Origin: Emergencia timonensis
Lineage (GTDB): Bacteria; Bacillota; Clostridia; Peptostreptococcales; Anaerovoracaceae
Assembly (NCBI RefSeq): GCF_900086585.1
Contig: NZ_FLKM01000008.1
Span: 868,001-932,000, forward strand
Length of the DNA stretch: 64,000 nucleotides
Direction: 5' to 3'
Numbering within the stretch: position 1 is the stretch's first letter; the number at the start of each line of letters is the position of its first letter. Below the pieces are notes generated by a model. It saw nothing but the letters and a program-made list of their open reading frames with translations. It ran no database searches and was not told where the DNA came from. The position numbers and the translations under genes are program-made. Shown in pieces: positions 25,383 through 33,683 of the stretch.

Positions 25383-26558
25383 TTAAATTTGACTGGTGTA
25401 AGGTTTATCAAAGTTGATGACGACGAAGTAATTGTCGCCTTCTGTCTTGACAGCCTTTTGGAAAGCCTCGTGTATTTCTTTCAATGACAGCGTGCAGTTA
25501 GAAGCTACTACCGTATCAAAGATGACATTGGTATGGGTGGGGCCGGTGACGATCCGCAGATCGTGAATGTTGGATACGCCGTCGATTTGTGCAGCGACTT
25601 CACTGGTCAGCTGCACCATTTTTTTGACAACCGGGTCGTTGGTTCTGACAGGGTCCAGGTGTCCGGTAATTTCGATATGCAGCTTTTTAGCCATCTCTCT
25701 TTCTATATTGTCGATCATATCGTGGCTCTCCATCATATCGGCCTCCGCGTCGACTTCGATGTGGATGGATGCGAAAATTCTGCCGGGGCCGTAGTTGTGC
25801 ACTACCAAATCGTGTATGCCCAGGACGCCGTCATAGGACAGGGCCATATCGCTGATGGCGTTCACCAGTTCAGGATCAGGAGCCTCACCCAGCAGCGGGC
25901 TCATGGTCTCTTTGACCAGGCCGATGCCGGACCAGATGATGAAGAGCGCTACCAGGCAGCCCATGTAGCCGTCGATCTGCAGCCCGGTCAGTTTGCCGAC
26001 GATGATGCTGATCAGAACCACGGTGGTGGCGATTACGTCGTTTCTGCTGTCTGTACCAGTGGCTGTCAAAGTAAGGGAATTAATTCTCTTGCCGATATTA
26101 ATATTGAACAGCGCCTGCCAAATTTTGATGGCGATTGCAAGCAGCAGTACGACGATAATGGACCAGCTGAATTCCAGCGGGGAAGGATGCATAATCTTGT
26201 CTGCAGAAGACTTGATCAGTTCAATACCCACGACCACGATGAGGACAGAAACGATCATACCTGAAATATATTCGATTCTGGCGTGACCGTAAGGATGCTC
26301 CTTGTCTTCAGGCAGGGAGGACAGCTTAAACCCTGCCAGGGTGATGATGGAAGAGGATGCGTCTGCCAGGTTGTTGATTCCATCGGCGATGATGGCAATA
26401 CTGCCTGAGATGGCGCCTACGAGGATTTTGGCAGCACAGAGGATGACATTTGACAGAATGCCTACGACTCCCGCAAATTTTCCGTAGCGCTCCCGGACCT
26501 GTGGATCCTTTGTGTTCTCGTAGTCTTTGACAAATATCCTGCAAAGGAAATTATTCAT
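25383..26558 (-). CDS. Cation diffusion facilitator (CDF) metal transporter
   Basis: A 391-residue CDF protein: six helices, metal-site motif IADGINNLADASSS in helix 2 (Asp and His/Asn positions of the HxxxD class) and a HPYGHARIEYI loop. A long cytoplasmic domain follows, with HDLVVHNYGPGRIFASIHIEVDA (in two parts). CDF proteins export Zn2+, Mn2+, Fe2+ or similar by H+ antiport. The chain is longer than typical (about 300) and has an additional C-terminal domain of about 90 residues (NIHDLRIVTGPTHTNVIFD) resembling a second cytoplasmic module. It overlaps by eight bases the TSCPD gene that precedes it. Confidence 0.93.
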   Translation of the reverse strand: MNNFLCRIFVKDYENTKDPQVRERYGKFAGVVGILSNVILCAAKILVGAISGSIAIIADGINNLADASSSIITLAGFKLSSLPEDKEHPYGHARIEYISGMIVSVLIVVVGIELIKSSADKIMHPSPLEFSWSIIVVLLLAIAIKIWQALFNINIGKRINSLTLTATGTDSRNDVIATTVVLISIIVGKLTGLQIDGYMGCLVALFIIWSGIGLVKETMSPLLGEAPDPELVNAISDMALSYDGVLGIHDLVVHNYGPGRIFASIHIEVDAEADMMESHDMIDNIEREMAKKLHIEITGHLDPVRTNDPVVKKMVQLTSEVAAQIDGVSNIHDLRIVTGPTHTNVIFDTVVASNCTLSLKEIHEAFQKAVKTEGDNYFVVINFDKPYTSQI

Positions 26559-26802
26559 TTCTCATTGCCTCTTCCATCGCTTTGATGAGTTGGTCCGGAC
26601 ATGAGGTGGATTTGAAGCCACATTTGATGCCAGAGAGCTTTGCCTTGATTTCTTCATATGTCTGACCTTCTACCAAAGCGCTGATGCCCTGCAGGTTTCC
26701 ATTACAGCCACCGTGAAAAACGGCATTCTTAAGCACATTTCCGTCCATATCGACGTCGATATATACGGAACAAGTACCCTTTGTTTTATATCTGTAAGCC
26801 AT
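26551..26802 (-). CDS. TSCPD domain protein (TIGR03905 family)
   Basis: From the ATG at 26802 (83 residues; GTG at 26808 is an equally possible start) the chain has cysteines in GTCSVYI, HGGCNGNLQG, IKCGF and the name-giving TSCPD. TSCPD modules also occur at the end of B12-dependent ribonucleotide reductases, where the cysteines bind metal. The stand-alone form has no assigned role. It is the first gene of a two-gene operon with the CDF exporter, which favours a metal-related function. Confidence 0.87.
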   Translation of the reverse strand: MAYRYKTKGTCSVYIDVDMDGNVLKNAVFHGGCNGNLQGISALVEGQTYEEIKAKLSGIKCGFKSTSCPDQLIKAMEEAMRNE

Positions 26803-26880
26803 GTTCACTATGTCTCCTTTCATTTATTCAAATAATACAAGTATAACACAAAAAACAAACAATATGAAAGGAAAAATCAT

Positions 26881-26909
26881 TTGAATTCATTTCTTGTACG
26901 GTGTATAAT
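26881..26909 (+). promoter_or_regulatory. Promoter of the TIM-barrel gene
   Basis: TTGAAT (26881-26886) and TATAAT (26904-26909) are 17 bases apart, about 40 bases before the start codon. Confidence 0.7.
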
Positions 26910-26949
26910 GATTTATCGTTATTTAGGATACTGATTATGGAGGGGTCTA

Positions 26950-27678
26950 ATGGGAGATAAAGAAATACCAAGAATAAGTGGGACCTTGCGAGCCAAATCA
27001 CTGCAGATACCGGAAGTAATCTGGCAGGCGAAAGGCATCGTAGTCATGGGGCGCAGAATGAAATCCGTATTGTTTTCAACAGACATCGCAATTATTCGAA
27101 ATTGCAACGCAGATGCAGTGCTGGCCGTTTACCCGTTTACACCGCAGCAAATTATTTCGCAATCGATAATCAACGCTTCGTCAATCCCCGTCTTAGTCGG
27201 TGTTGGCGGCGGTATGACCAACGGTTTTCGTTCCGCTTTGATTGCTAAGGACGCAGAAGCACAGGGGGCTTTTGGCGTTGTGGTGAACGCGCCGATGAGC
27301 AATGAGAACATCGCTTTGATCAGAAAGGTAATTGATATACCGATTATCGCCACGGTCATAAATGATAATGTAGACATCGATGCCAGACTTGAGGCGGGGG
27401 TTTCAATACTCAACGTTTCTGCAGCCTCAAAGACATCGCAGCTGGTGAGGGACATCAGAGCGGAATACCCAAAAGTACCGATCATCGCCACGGGAGGGCC
27501 GACTGACGAAACGATTCTGGAGACCATCCGCGCTGGAGCCAATACAATCAGCTATACGCCGCCTTCGACGGCAGAAATCTTTGGAGACGTGATGGACTCT
27601 TATCGTGAAGCTTCGGAGGGAGTAGAAAGTCCGCCGGAGGAGGATCAGCAGCTGATTAATATGTTGGAGCTGCTTTAG
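26950..27678 (+). CDS. Predicted TIM-barrel protein, possibly hydrolase-like
   Basis: The 242 residues show a (beta/alpha)8 alternation: GIVVMG, TDIAIIR, AVLAVYPF, IPVLVGVGGG, AFGVVVNAPM, IPIIATVI, SILNVSAA, VPIIATGGPTDE, ANTISYTPP. The ATGGPTDETILETIRAGANTISYTP stretch (in parts) near the C-terminus resembles the phosphate-binding strands 7 and 8 of IGPS-like barrels. I do not know the reaction. Good GGAGGGG start site. Monocistronic, with a hairpin terminator at 27704. Confidence 0.72.
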   Translation: MGDKEIPRISGTLRAKSLQIPEVIWQAKGIVVMGRRMKSVLFSTDIAIIRNCNADAVLAVYPFTPQQIISQSIINASSIPVLVGVGGGMTNGFRSALIAKDAEAQGAFGVVVNAPMSNENIALIRKVIDIPIIATVINDNVDIDARLEAGVSILNVSAASKTSQLVRDIRAEYPKVPIIATGGPTDETILETIRAGANTISYTPPSTAEIFGDVMDSYREASEGVESPPEEDQQLINMLELL

Positions 27679-27703
27679 ACCGTACATAACTATTTATGAA
27701 CTT

Positions 27704-27731
27704 AGCGCTGCCCAATCATTGGGGGCGCTTT
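27704..27731 (+). terminator. Terminator-like hairpin after the TIM-barrel gene
   Basis: AGCGC with CCCAA (27704-27715) pairs with TTGGG and GCGCT (27719-27729) around a TCA loop. The T-run is short (TTT). Confidence 0.6.
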
Positions 27732-27796
27732 GCTATATAAAGGAGAAGATGATAAAAGCGTGTTCATATCATGCGGAATTGGTTATAAAGCTTGTC

Positions 27797-27825
27797 TTGA
27801 CTGGCAGAGCAGGATTGGCTAAAAT
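27797..27825 (+). promoter_or_regulatory. Promoter of the M20 peptidase gene
   Basis: TTGACT (27797-27802) and TAAAAT (27820-27825) are 17 bases apart, 50 bases before the start codon. Confidence 0.75.
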
Positions 27826-27874
27826 GATGAGTAGATAGGGAAAGTCAGCACGGTTCACCATGGGAGGGTTTACA

Positions 27875-29056
27875 ATGAGAGAACGTTTTATAGAGGAGTT
27901 AAAAAAGGTAGATGTCGCAAAGCTGACCTCGGATATGATTAAAATCCCCAGCTATTCTTTTATGGAGAATCAAGAGCAGGAAATTGCACAATATATCTAC
28001 GATGTTTTTCAGTTAGAAGGTATTGAAAGCGAGTTAGTGGAAATCAAACCAGGCAGATATAATGTATATGGCAGAATTGCAGGCGGCGGAAAGGGCAGAT
28101 CTTTGATGCTCTCTGGTCACATCGACACAGTGCCTGCCTACGACATGGCGGATGCTTTCAGTGGGCGCATTGCAGAAGGTAAAATCTATGGAAGAGGAGC
28201 CTGCGATATGAAAGGTCCTGTGGCGGCGATGATGGCCGTTCTCATCGCTTTTCGGCGTGCAGGAATCACTCTGCCTGGCGATGTGGTCTTTGCCGGCCTT
28301 GCCGATGAAGAGGAGCAGGGCAGAGGCGTAGAATATCTGGTCAACAATGGCCCGATTTGTGAGGGCACTATCATGGGAGAACCGACGGATATGAAGATTG
28401 CCATCGGTCACAAGGGTTTGGAGTGGATTGACGTCAAGGTCAAAGGGCACAAGGTTCATGGAGGCGATAAGGAACACGGCATCAACGCCATCGAAATGGC
28501 CGCCCGTTTTATCAATAGAATCTATGAGGAATATGTACCGCTGCTGAACACGAGAGAATATCCGGTACTTGGAGTGCCGACGATTAATATCGGCCGCATC
28601 GAAGGGGGAGACCAGCCCAGCACTGTGGCAGGCGAGTGTCTGATTAAGCTGGACAGACGCTGTGTTCCAACCGAAACCATCTCGCAGGTTTACGAAGAAC
28701 TGAATCTGCTTTGCCAGGCGCTGCATCAAGAGGATGCCAGGTTTGAGGCTGACGTGAACGACGTCTTTGCAGGCGAAAATTTGCTGCCCCACGTTCCTTT
28801 CTGTATCGACGAGGATGACCCGCTGGTTTTGTCTGTACAGTCAGCTATGGCTGAAACCCTCTGGAGCGGAGAAGTTACCGCTTTTCCTGCCTGGAGCGAT
28901 GCCGGTGCAATCAGCAGTGTGACAGACAGCAAATGCATCGTCATGGGACCGGGAGATCTGGGTGTTGCCCACTCTATTCACGAGTATATCAAAATAGAAG
29001 ATATCGAAAATGCGGCAAGAGTCTATGGTTTGACGGCTATCGGTTATTGCAGATAA
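27875..29056 (+). CDS. M20 family metallopeptidase/deacylase (ArgE/DapE-like)
   Basis: The ATG at 27875 with GGGAGGG upstream gives 393 residues; an upstream in-frame ATG at 27860 overlaps the ribosome site. Metal-site motifs are in order: SGHIDTVP (His and Asp), GRGACDMKGP (bridging Asp) and DEEEQGRG (catalytic Glu). A dimerisation domain contains GHKVHGG, and a final HSIHEYI supplies the last ligand. The family includes acetylornithine deacetylase, succinyl-DAP desuccinylase and YgeY-type hydrolases linked to purine/hydantoin catabolism. The exact substrate cannot be read from sequence. Confidence 0.93.
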   Translation: MRERFIEELKKVDVAKLTSDMIKIPSYSFMENQEQEIAQYIYDVFQLEGIESELVEIKPGRYNVYGRIAGGGKGRSLMLSGHIDTVPAYDMADAFSGRIAEGKIYGRGACDMKGPVAAMMAVLIAFRRAGITLPGDVVFAGLADEEEQGRGVEYLVNNGPICEGTIMGEPTDMKIAIGHKGLEWIDVKVKGHKVHGGDKEHGINAIEMAARFINRIYEEYVPLLNTREYPVLGVPTINIGRIEGGDQPSTVAGECLIKLDRRCVPTETISQVYEELNLLCQALHQEDARFEADVNDVFAGENLLPHVPFCIDEDDPLVLSVQSAMAETLWSGEVTAFPAWSDAGAISSVTDSKCIVMGPGDLGVAHSIHEYIKIEDIENAARVYGLTAIGYCR

Positions 29057-29070
29057 AGCTTTAATTATGA

Positions 29071-29095
29071 GGGACCGTTAAAGTCTGACGGTCCC
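29071..29095. other. Hairpin downstream of the M20 gene
   Basis: GGGACCGT (29071-29078) pairs perfectly with ACGGTCCC (29088-29095). There is no T-run, so it may stabilise the 3' end rather than terminate alone. Confidence 0.5.
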
Positions 29096-29184
29096 AATCC
29101 ATAATCTGGATGAGTATAAAATCTTCCGTTTTGATCAATGCTATTCTACGGAAATAAAAAAATCCATTTTTGGACAAATTGTTG

Positions 29185-29213
29185 TTGACAATGTATGCAT
29201 AAAATGGTAAGAT
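29185..29213 (+). promoter_or_regulatory. Promoter of the tRNA-Lys gene
   Basis: TTGACA (29185-29190) and TAAGAT (29208-29213) are 17 bases apart and lie about 40 bases before the tRNA. Confidence 0.7.
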
Positions 29214-29251
29214 ATCAAATGTGCCAAAGAGCACAGAACTGAATAAGATGT

Positions 29252-29327
29252 GCACCAATAGCTCAGCTGGTAGAGCACCTGACTCTTAATCAGGGTGTCC
29301 AGGGTTCGAACCCCTGTTGGTGTACCA
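29252..29327 (+). tRNA. tRNA-Lys (anticodon CUU)
   Basis: The full cloverleaf is visible: acceptor arm GCACCAA with TTGGTGT (first pair G-U), D-arm GCTCAGC...TGGTAGAGC, anticodon stem CCTGA/TCAGG with loop CTCTTAA (anticodon CTT), T-arm CAGGGTTCGAACCCCTG, discriminator A at 29324 and encoded CCA at 29325-29327. It reads AAG codons. It stands alone with its own promoter and terminator. Confidence 0.96.
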
Positions 29328-29330
29328 CAT

Positions 29331-29360
29331 AAAAACAGATACCATTTGGTATCTGTTTTT
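29331..29360 (+). terminator. Rho-independent terminator of tRNA-Lys
   Basis: Perfect stem of AAAAACAGATACC with GGTATCTGTTTTT around an ATTT loop. Confidence 0.92.
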
Positions 29361-29369
29361 CTATGTCTG

Positions 29370-29640
29370 TAATTAGGAACGGGAGTTCGAACCCGAAAGG
29401 GCGTGACTGCGAAGCGAGACAGTCTGGTGGACTGGCGAGTAAGGAGCGGTCCAACGTTCACTTCATTCACTCCTACGGTCACATCCGTTCCCTTCGCTGT
29501 CCGTTTTCGCATTGCGACTAAAGTCGCGCGAAAAAGGCAAGCCGACCGAAGGGGGAGGTGCGGGACGGCAGGCGTGCGGAGGCAAGGCTGCGAAGCCCCT
29601 GTGGGTACAATAAAAAAATATGAACTTTAATACGACCATT
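29370..29640. other. GC-rich non-coding stretch with tRNA-like fragments
   Basis: This stretch holds no credible gene. It begins with GGGAGTTCGAACCCG, a T-arm-like piece (29388-29402), and ends near 29590-29620 with CGAAGCCCCTGTGGGTAC then an A-rich run. The end resembles the tRNA 3' end CGAACCCCTGTTGGTGTACC and the A-run that follows it. It could be an old attachment-site duplication left by an element that used tRNA-Lys, or a dispersed tRNA-associated repeat. The neighbouring AT-rich TetR-hydrolase-BKACE genes would fit the first idea. Confidence 0.45.
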
Positions 29641-29676
29641 ATAAATAAGATTGCAGTTTTTTAATCAGTTGTCATG

Positions 29677-29685
29677 TGGTACAAT
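29677..29685 (+). promoter_or_regulatory. Extended -10 promoter of the TetR gene
   Basis: TGGTACAAT is an extended -10 element. It lies over the in-frame upstream ATGs (29674, 29686), which therefore cannot be the real start and supports GTG 29719. Confidence 0.5.
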
Positions 29686-29718
29686 ATGAACAAGATTGTT
29701 TTCAGGAGGAAGCATGGT

Positions 29719-30291
29719 GTGAATAGAAAAGAACATAATCGAATGATGACGATCCGAACGATTGAAGACACGTTTATGCAGCTCTATAAGAAAAAAGGAT
29801 TGGAAAAAATTACTATACACGAGTTGTGTGAAACTGCAGGCATATCCAGAACCAATTTATATAGGTATTATGATGACAAATACCAAATTTTACAGACTAT
29901 TGAAGATAGGCTTCTTGAAAATATCGAAGAAATTAATAAATCAGATTATTTTATTAATCAGTTAGAAAATGATATTGAAAAGAAATTACCTTTGCTCTAT
30001 AAAACAGTTTGTTATATTGATGAAAATAGAGACTATTTTGCAACTTTGCTCGGTAGAAATGGAGATCCGTCCTTTGTGTTTAAATGGAAATCTTGTATGA
30101 GAAAAAATTTGAAGAGTAAAACGGCAAAATCAAAAGTATTTGATTACGATTTGGATGTTGTGGTGGAGATCATGGTGTCATCCTTCATCGGTATATATAC
30201 ATTTTGGTTAATAGAAAAACCAGAATTGTCATGTGAGAGCATTACTAAAATCTGCGGGGATATCCTATATGGGAAAATTTACAAAATATAA
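29719..30291 (+). CDS. TetR/AcrR family transcriptional regulator
   Basis: The GTG at 29719 has AGGAGG nine bases upstream and gives 190 residues. The N-terminus carries a TetR helix-turn-helix (KITIHELCETAGISRTNLYRYY); the C-terminal domain (DENRDYFATLLGRNGDPSFVFKW) is of the type seen in DhaS/YfiR-like clostridial regulators. The gene is markedly more AT-rich than its neighbours, suggesting transfer. It is closed by a strong terminator and most likely controls the adjacent hydrolase-BKACE-permease genes. Confidence 0.9.
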   Translation: MNRKEHNRMMTIRTIEDTFMQLYKKKGLEKITIHELCETAGISRTNLYRYYDDKYQILQTIEDRLLENIEEINKSDYFINQLENDIEKKLPLLYKTVCYIDENRDYFATLLGRNGDPSFVFKWKSCMRKNLKSKTAKSKVFDYDLDVVVEIMVSSFIGIYTFWLIEKPELSCESITKICGDILYGKIYKI

Positions 30292-30316
30292 ATATTAAAA
30301 GGAAAAACGATAACAC

Positions 30317-30378
30317 GAGTACGGCACATTATGTTACAAAAGATACGCCACTGTAACATAATGGGTCGTACTCTTTTT
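30317..30378 (+). terminator. Long-stem terminator after the TetR gene
   Basis: GAGTACG...CATTATGTTAC (30317-30337) pairs with GTAACATAATG...CGTACTC (30353-30373), then TTTTT. The stem is nearly 21 bases with a small internal mismatch. Confidence 0.88.
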
Positions 30379-30459
30379 GTTTGTACTTTCATTTAATGAG
30401 GAAATGTATAAAATGAACTTACTAATATTCAATCAGCAGAATTGAGAAAGGAGTATATC

Positions 30460-31386
30460 ATGTCTAGATTTCCCACTATTACAAATGAATATTTACAAAG
30501 CAGAGAAAGATTTGAATTATCAGAGGAGGAGAAGAAAAGCCCATTAGCTGAAATTTTTAATCGTCCAATGCCAGAAATTGATCAGCGCAGATTGGACATT
30601 TTAAATGGAGGAATGGCAAATCCTCAGTTGGCACTTAAAATTGAGAACAGGAGCGATATGTTTCTGCCAGGCGATCAATCGATGGAAGAAGGATATTGCG
30701 TAATGGAAGATGGTTCAGGATTCGTTGCAAACAGACAATTCTTCCCAAATGCAACCCCGGAGATGTTTGATTGGTGGTTCAGCTGGCATTCGCTTGAGAC
30801 AATCCGTTTGGCTATGTGGTTCCCTACGGAACATATGGAATGTATTTGTAAAGATCCTTATCCATTTACAGATGCAAGTGGTATATCATTGAAAACGCGT
30901 AATTGGAATAAAGAACATTTTCCAGTGGAAGGGTTTCATGGTGTACATGACAAAGGTGACGTGTGCATTAGATTTTTTTCTCCGGAGGAGTATGGCTTGG
31001 ACATGTTAAAGGTAATGGTTTCGCCAGTAAAGGCACATGCAATGGCAACGTGTTTATGGATGAGTGGCTTGCTTGATTTTATTTACGGACCCGAAAAAGC
31101 AGCAAAAATCAAGACTGAAGATCCAGATCACAAAGTTCCCTTTAATACATTTCTACATACAATTAGACCGGTTGAAGGAGGCTGCGAACTTAGAAGTCGT
31201 TTCTGGGTGGGAAAGACAATCAAAGACGGCGAGGTTGTAACTGTTGATATGCCTGAAGAATTTGACATGGAAGAGAATGTATGGTTAATGTACCGACATA
31301 CTGTACAAGAGTTCCTTAATCTTTCTACATTTCTTCCAGAGGTATATAACATGTACCATGGTAAAGTTGACGCTCCCGGCAAATAA
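30460..31386 (+). CDS. DAPG hydrolase (PhlG) / phloretin hydrolase family protein
   Basis: The ATG at 30460 (Shine-Dalgarno AAAGGAG) gives 308 residues. The family hydrolyses C-C bonds next to a carbonyl: PhlG cleaves 2,4-diacetylphloroglucinol, and Eubacterium ramulus Phy cleaves phloretin. Candidate zinc ligands are visible: His110 in WWFSWHSLE, a Glu/His cluster at 153-160 (HFPVEGFH), and His280/Glu284 in MYRHTVQEF, matching the HxxxE pair of PhlG. The protein has no signal peptide. It is followed by a BKACE enzyme and a GntP permease, so it likely opens a diketone- or acylphenol-type substrate for further cleavage. The true substrate is unknown. Confidence 0.85.
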   Translation: MSRFPTITNEYLQSRERFELSEEEKKSPLAEIFNRPMPEIDQRRLDILNGGMANPQLALKIENRSDMFLPGDQSMEEGYCVMEDGSGFVANRQFFPNATPEMFDWWFSWHSLETIRLAMWFPTEHMECICKDPYPFTDASGISLKTRNWNKEHFPVEGFHGVHDKGDVCIRFFSPEEYGLDMLKVMVSPVKAHAMATCLWMSGLLDFIYGPEKAAKIKTEDPDHKVPFNTFLHTIRPVEGGCELRSRFWVGKTIKDGEVVTVDMPEEFDMEENVWLMYRHTVQEFLNLSTFLPEVYNMYHGKVDAPGK

Positions 31387-31404
31387 AAGGAAGGTACCTT
31401 ACGA

Positions 31405-32253
31405 ATGGGAGATTTGAAAAACAAGAGGATCATTACTGTTGCAACTACAGGTGCCTGGCCCCAAAAAGAAGATAACCCTAATGTGCCGTTGCAGCCAGAA
31501 GAAATTGCTGAAGAAATCTACCAGTGCTGGAAAATAGGCGCAGCCGTAGCACATGTTCATATTCGAGACAAAGATGGAAATGATTCGATGGAAGTCAGAA
31601 TTTTTAAGGACGTGATGGATTTACTACATGAAAATCATCCTGATTGTGATATTATCATAAACCTTACCGCAGCCGGTGGAATCACTAATTCACAAGAAAA
31701 CCGAATGGCGCCGTTCAAAACGTTAAAACCTGAGATGGCGAGCTTCGACTGCGGAACTATGAACTGGATGCACAGCGGAGTTTTTAACAACAATCCTGCA
31801 TTTTTGACGAAGATGGGTATAGCCATGCAGGAAAGTGGTGTAAAGCCTGAAGTCGAGGTGTTTGATGCAGGAATGATTTATGATGCGGCACATTATTTGA
31901 AAAAAGGTGTTCTTAAGGCACCGCTTCATTTCCAGTTTTGTATGGGATGCGCTGGCGGGATTGGCGCAACCATGGACGAGCTTTTGTTTATGAAAAAAAT
32001 CATGGACAAGACTGTGCCTGGTTCAACATGGAGTGCATTCGGTATTGGAAAAGGTGCGATGGAAGTAATGTTTGCGGCAATTGCAGCAGGAGGAAACATT
32101 CGCGTTGGTATGGAAGACAACGTAATGTATAGTAAAGGCCAACTGGCTGAAAGTAACATGCAGCTCATTGCAAGAGCAAGACGTGTAATTGAAGAATATG
32201 GCTGTGAAGTAGCGACATCGGATGAGGCACGTGTGCTTCTTAGTTTAAAATAG
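31405..32253 (+). CDS. BKACE family beta-keto acid cleavage enzyme (DUF849)
   Basis: The 282-residue protein has the BKACE barrel motifs: His50 and His52 in AHVHIRD (zinc ligands) and Glu237 in RVGMEDN (third ligand, with Arg and Asp of the acid/base system beside it). The family condenses a beta-keto acid with acetyl-CoA to give acetoacetate and a new acyl-CoA. The first member described is 3-keto-5-aminohexanoate cleavage enzyme of lysine fermentation. Here no other lysine fermentation gene is nearby; the neighbour is a PhlG-like hydrolase, so a different beta-keto acid is likely. Confidence 0.93.
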   Translation: MGDLKNKRIITVATTGAWPQKEDNPNVPLQPEEIAEEIYQCWKIGAAVAHVHIRDKDGNDSMEVRIFKDVMDLLHENHPDCDIIINLTAAGGITNSQENRMAPFKTLKPEMASFDCGTMNWMHSGVFNNNPAFLTKMGIAMQESGVKPEVEVFDAGMIYDAAHYLKKGVLKAPLHFQFCMGCAGGIGATMDELLFMKKIMDKTVPGSTWSAFGIGKGAMEVMFAAIAAGGNIRVGMEDNVMYSKGQLAESNMQLIARARRVIEEYGCEVATSDEARVLLSLK

Positions 32254-32318
32254 GGGCTGTGAATAAAAAATAATCTTGTAGCAATCATACTGCAGGATTT
32301 TAGAAAGTGAGGAAAAAA

Positions 32319-33683
32319 ATGACGTTAGGATTAATTGGAATCATTATTGGTTTCTGTATTATTTTGTTTCTAACCTTTAAAAATGTTAACACAATTATAT
32401 TGGCTCCAATCGCTTGTGTAGTTGTTGCAATTTTTAACCAACTGAATCCCGTAGAAGCATTCACTGATACATATGTTTCAGGTATGATGTCAGTATTGGG
32501 CATGCTGTTGCCTATAATTTTGCTAGGCACTATTTTGGGAAAGGTATATACTCAGACTGGCGCTGCAGAATCCCTGGCTGATGGATTTATCAAAGCATTC
32601 GTTGACCGTGCACAGGGAGAAAATAAAGTACGTGTTGCAGTGGCAATTATCGTTGTACTATCTGTTTTACTTTGCCTGGGTGGCATCGATGGATTCATTG
32701 TTCTCTATACGACCTTTCCGATTGTTGTACGCGTATGGAAAAGACTGAATATGCCACGAAAGTATATTCCAGGCATGCTAATGTTTGCTACAGCAGCGTC
32801 AGTCTGCCCTGGTGCACCTTGTTGTACAGAATGTCATTCCAATGTCTATTTTGCATACATCGTCAACAGCAGGTCTTATTCCAGGTATCGTTGCAACTTT
32901 AATTATCGGAGTTGGAGCTTGGGCGATAACTTCTGTTCTATGTATTAGGGATATGAGAAAAGGCGCGCATTTCGAGTACGGTGATATGCCATCTGTCCCC
33001 GAGTTTGATGGAGACAAAAAACCAAACTTTTTTATCGCGTTGCTGCCAATGATTGTAGTGTTCATTCTCTTTGCTTTTGTTAAACTAGATATTTCTATTG
33101 CACTTTCCGCAGGTATTGTTGTTGCATTAGTATTGATGGAAAATTCGTCAAATATGTGGGATTACCTGAAGGGACAAAGCGAGGTGGGAAGATTCTTGCC
33201 ACAGTAAACGAAGGTGCAATGACATCTGCAGGCGCGTTGTTCAATATTTCTGTTATCTCAGGATTCGCTGCCGTTGTTGCCGCTACAACGGCATTTCAGA
33301 CAATGGCAGGAAGCACTGTTAATCTGCCAATACATCCGATCTTAATTGTTGTAGTTGCAATCGTCATTTTGGTGGCATTAACAAGTTCCCCACCAGCGGG
33401 GATGACGATCATTCTGCCGATTTTAGCATCAGCGCTTTTAGCAGGCGGATCAGCGGCAAATGCAGGAATATTGACGCCAGAGATGATTCATAGGGTAGCT
33501 ACAATCGCATCTGTTTCTTTTGAAACCTTGCCGTTTAACGGCATGATTGTTATTATTCTTTCTATGACAAAACTGAGCCATAAAGAAGGATACATGCCGA
33601 TGTTCCTTATTTTATGTATTCTTCCATTAATTGCAGCAATTGTCGCAGCGTTAATATATATCGTTGCGCCTAGCTTAAGTTAG
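32319..33683 (+). pseudogene. GntP family permease gene interrupted by two frameshifts
   Basis: Three overlapping frames together encode one GntP-type permease of about 455 residues. Frame 1 runs from ATG 32319 to the ASVCPGAP motif. It then shifts at about 32820-32823 (one extra base) to a second frame reading VQNVIPMSILHTSSTAGLIPG. That frame shifts again at about 33180-33184 (one base missing) to a third reading GGKILATVNEGAMTSAGALFN and ending at 33683. GntP permeases import gluconate, keto acids or other carboxylates. Its place after a PhlG-like hydrolase and BKACE suggests import of their substrate. Two opposite-sign indels may be real decay or assembly errors. Confidence 0.85.

Noticed and set aside
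27749..27838. 29-codon open frame MIKACSYHAELVIKLVLTGR... before the M20 gene
   Set aside because: Only three bases separate AGGAG from the ATG and the M20 promoter lies inside it; no independent support.
29388..29402. Second tRNA suggested by GGGAGTTCGAACCCG
   Set aside because: Only a T-arm-like fragment; no acceptor, D or anticodon arm can be formed around it.
29403..29630. 75-codon open frame after tRNA-Lys
   Set aside because: No ribosome site, unusual Arg-rich composition, and it spans the tRNA-like non-coding stretch.
31405..32253. Lysine fermentation (Kce) assignment for the BKACE gene
   Set aside because: None of the other lysine fermentation genes (kdd, kal, kamA, kamDE) is nearby; family-level naming is safer.
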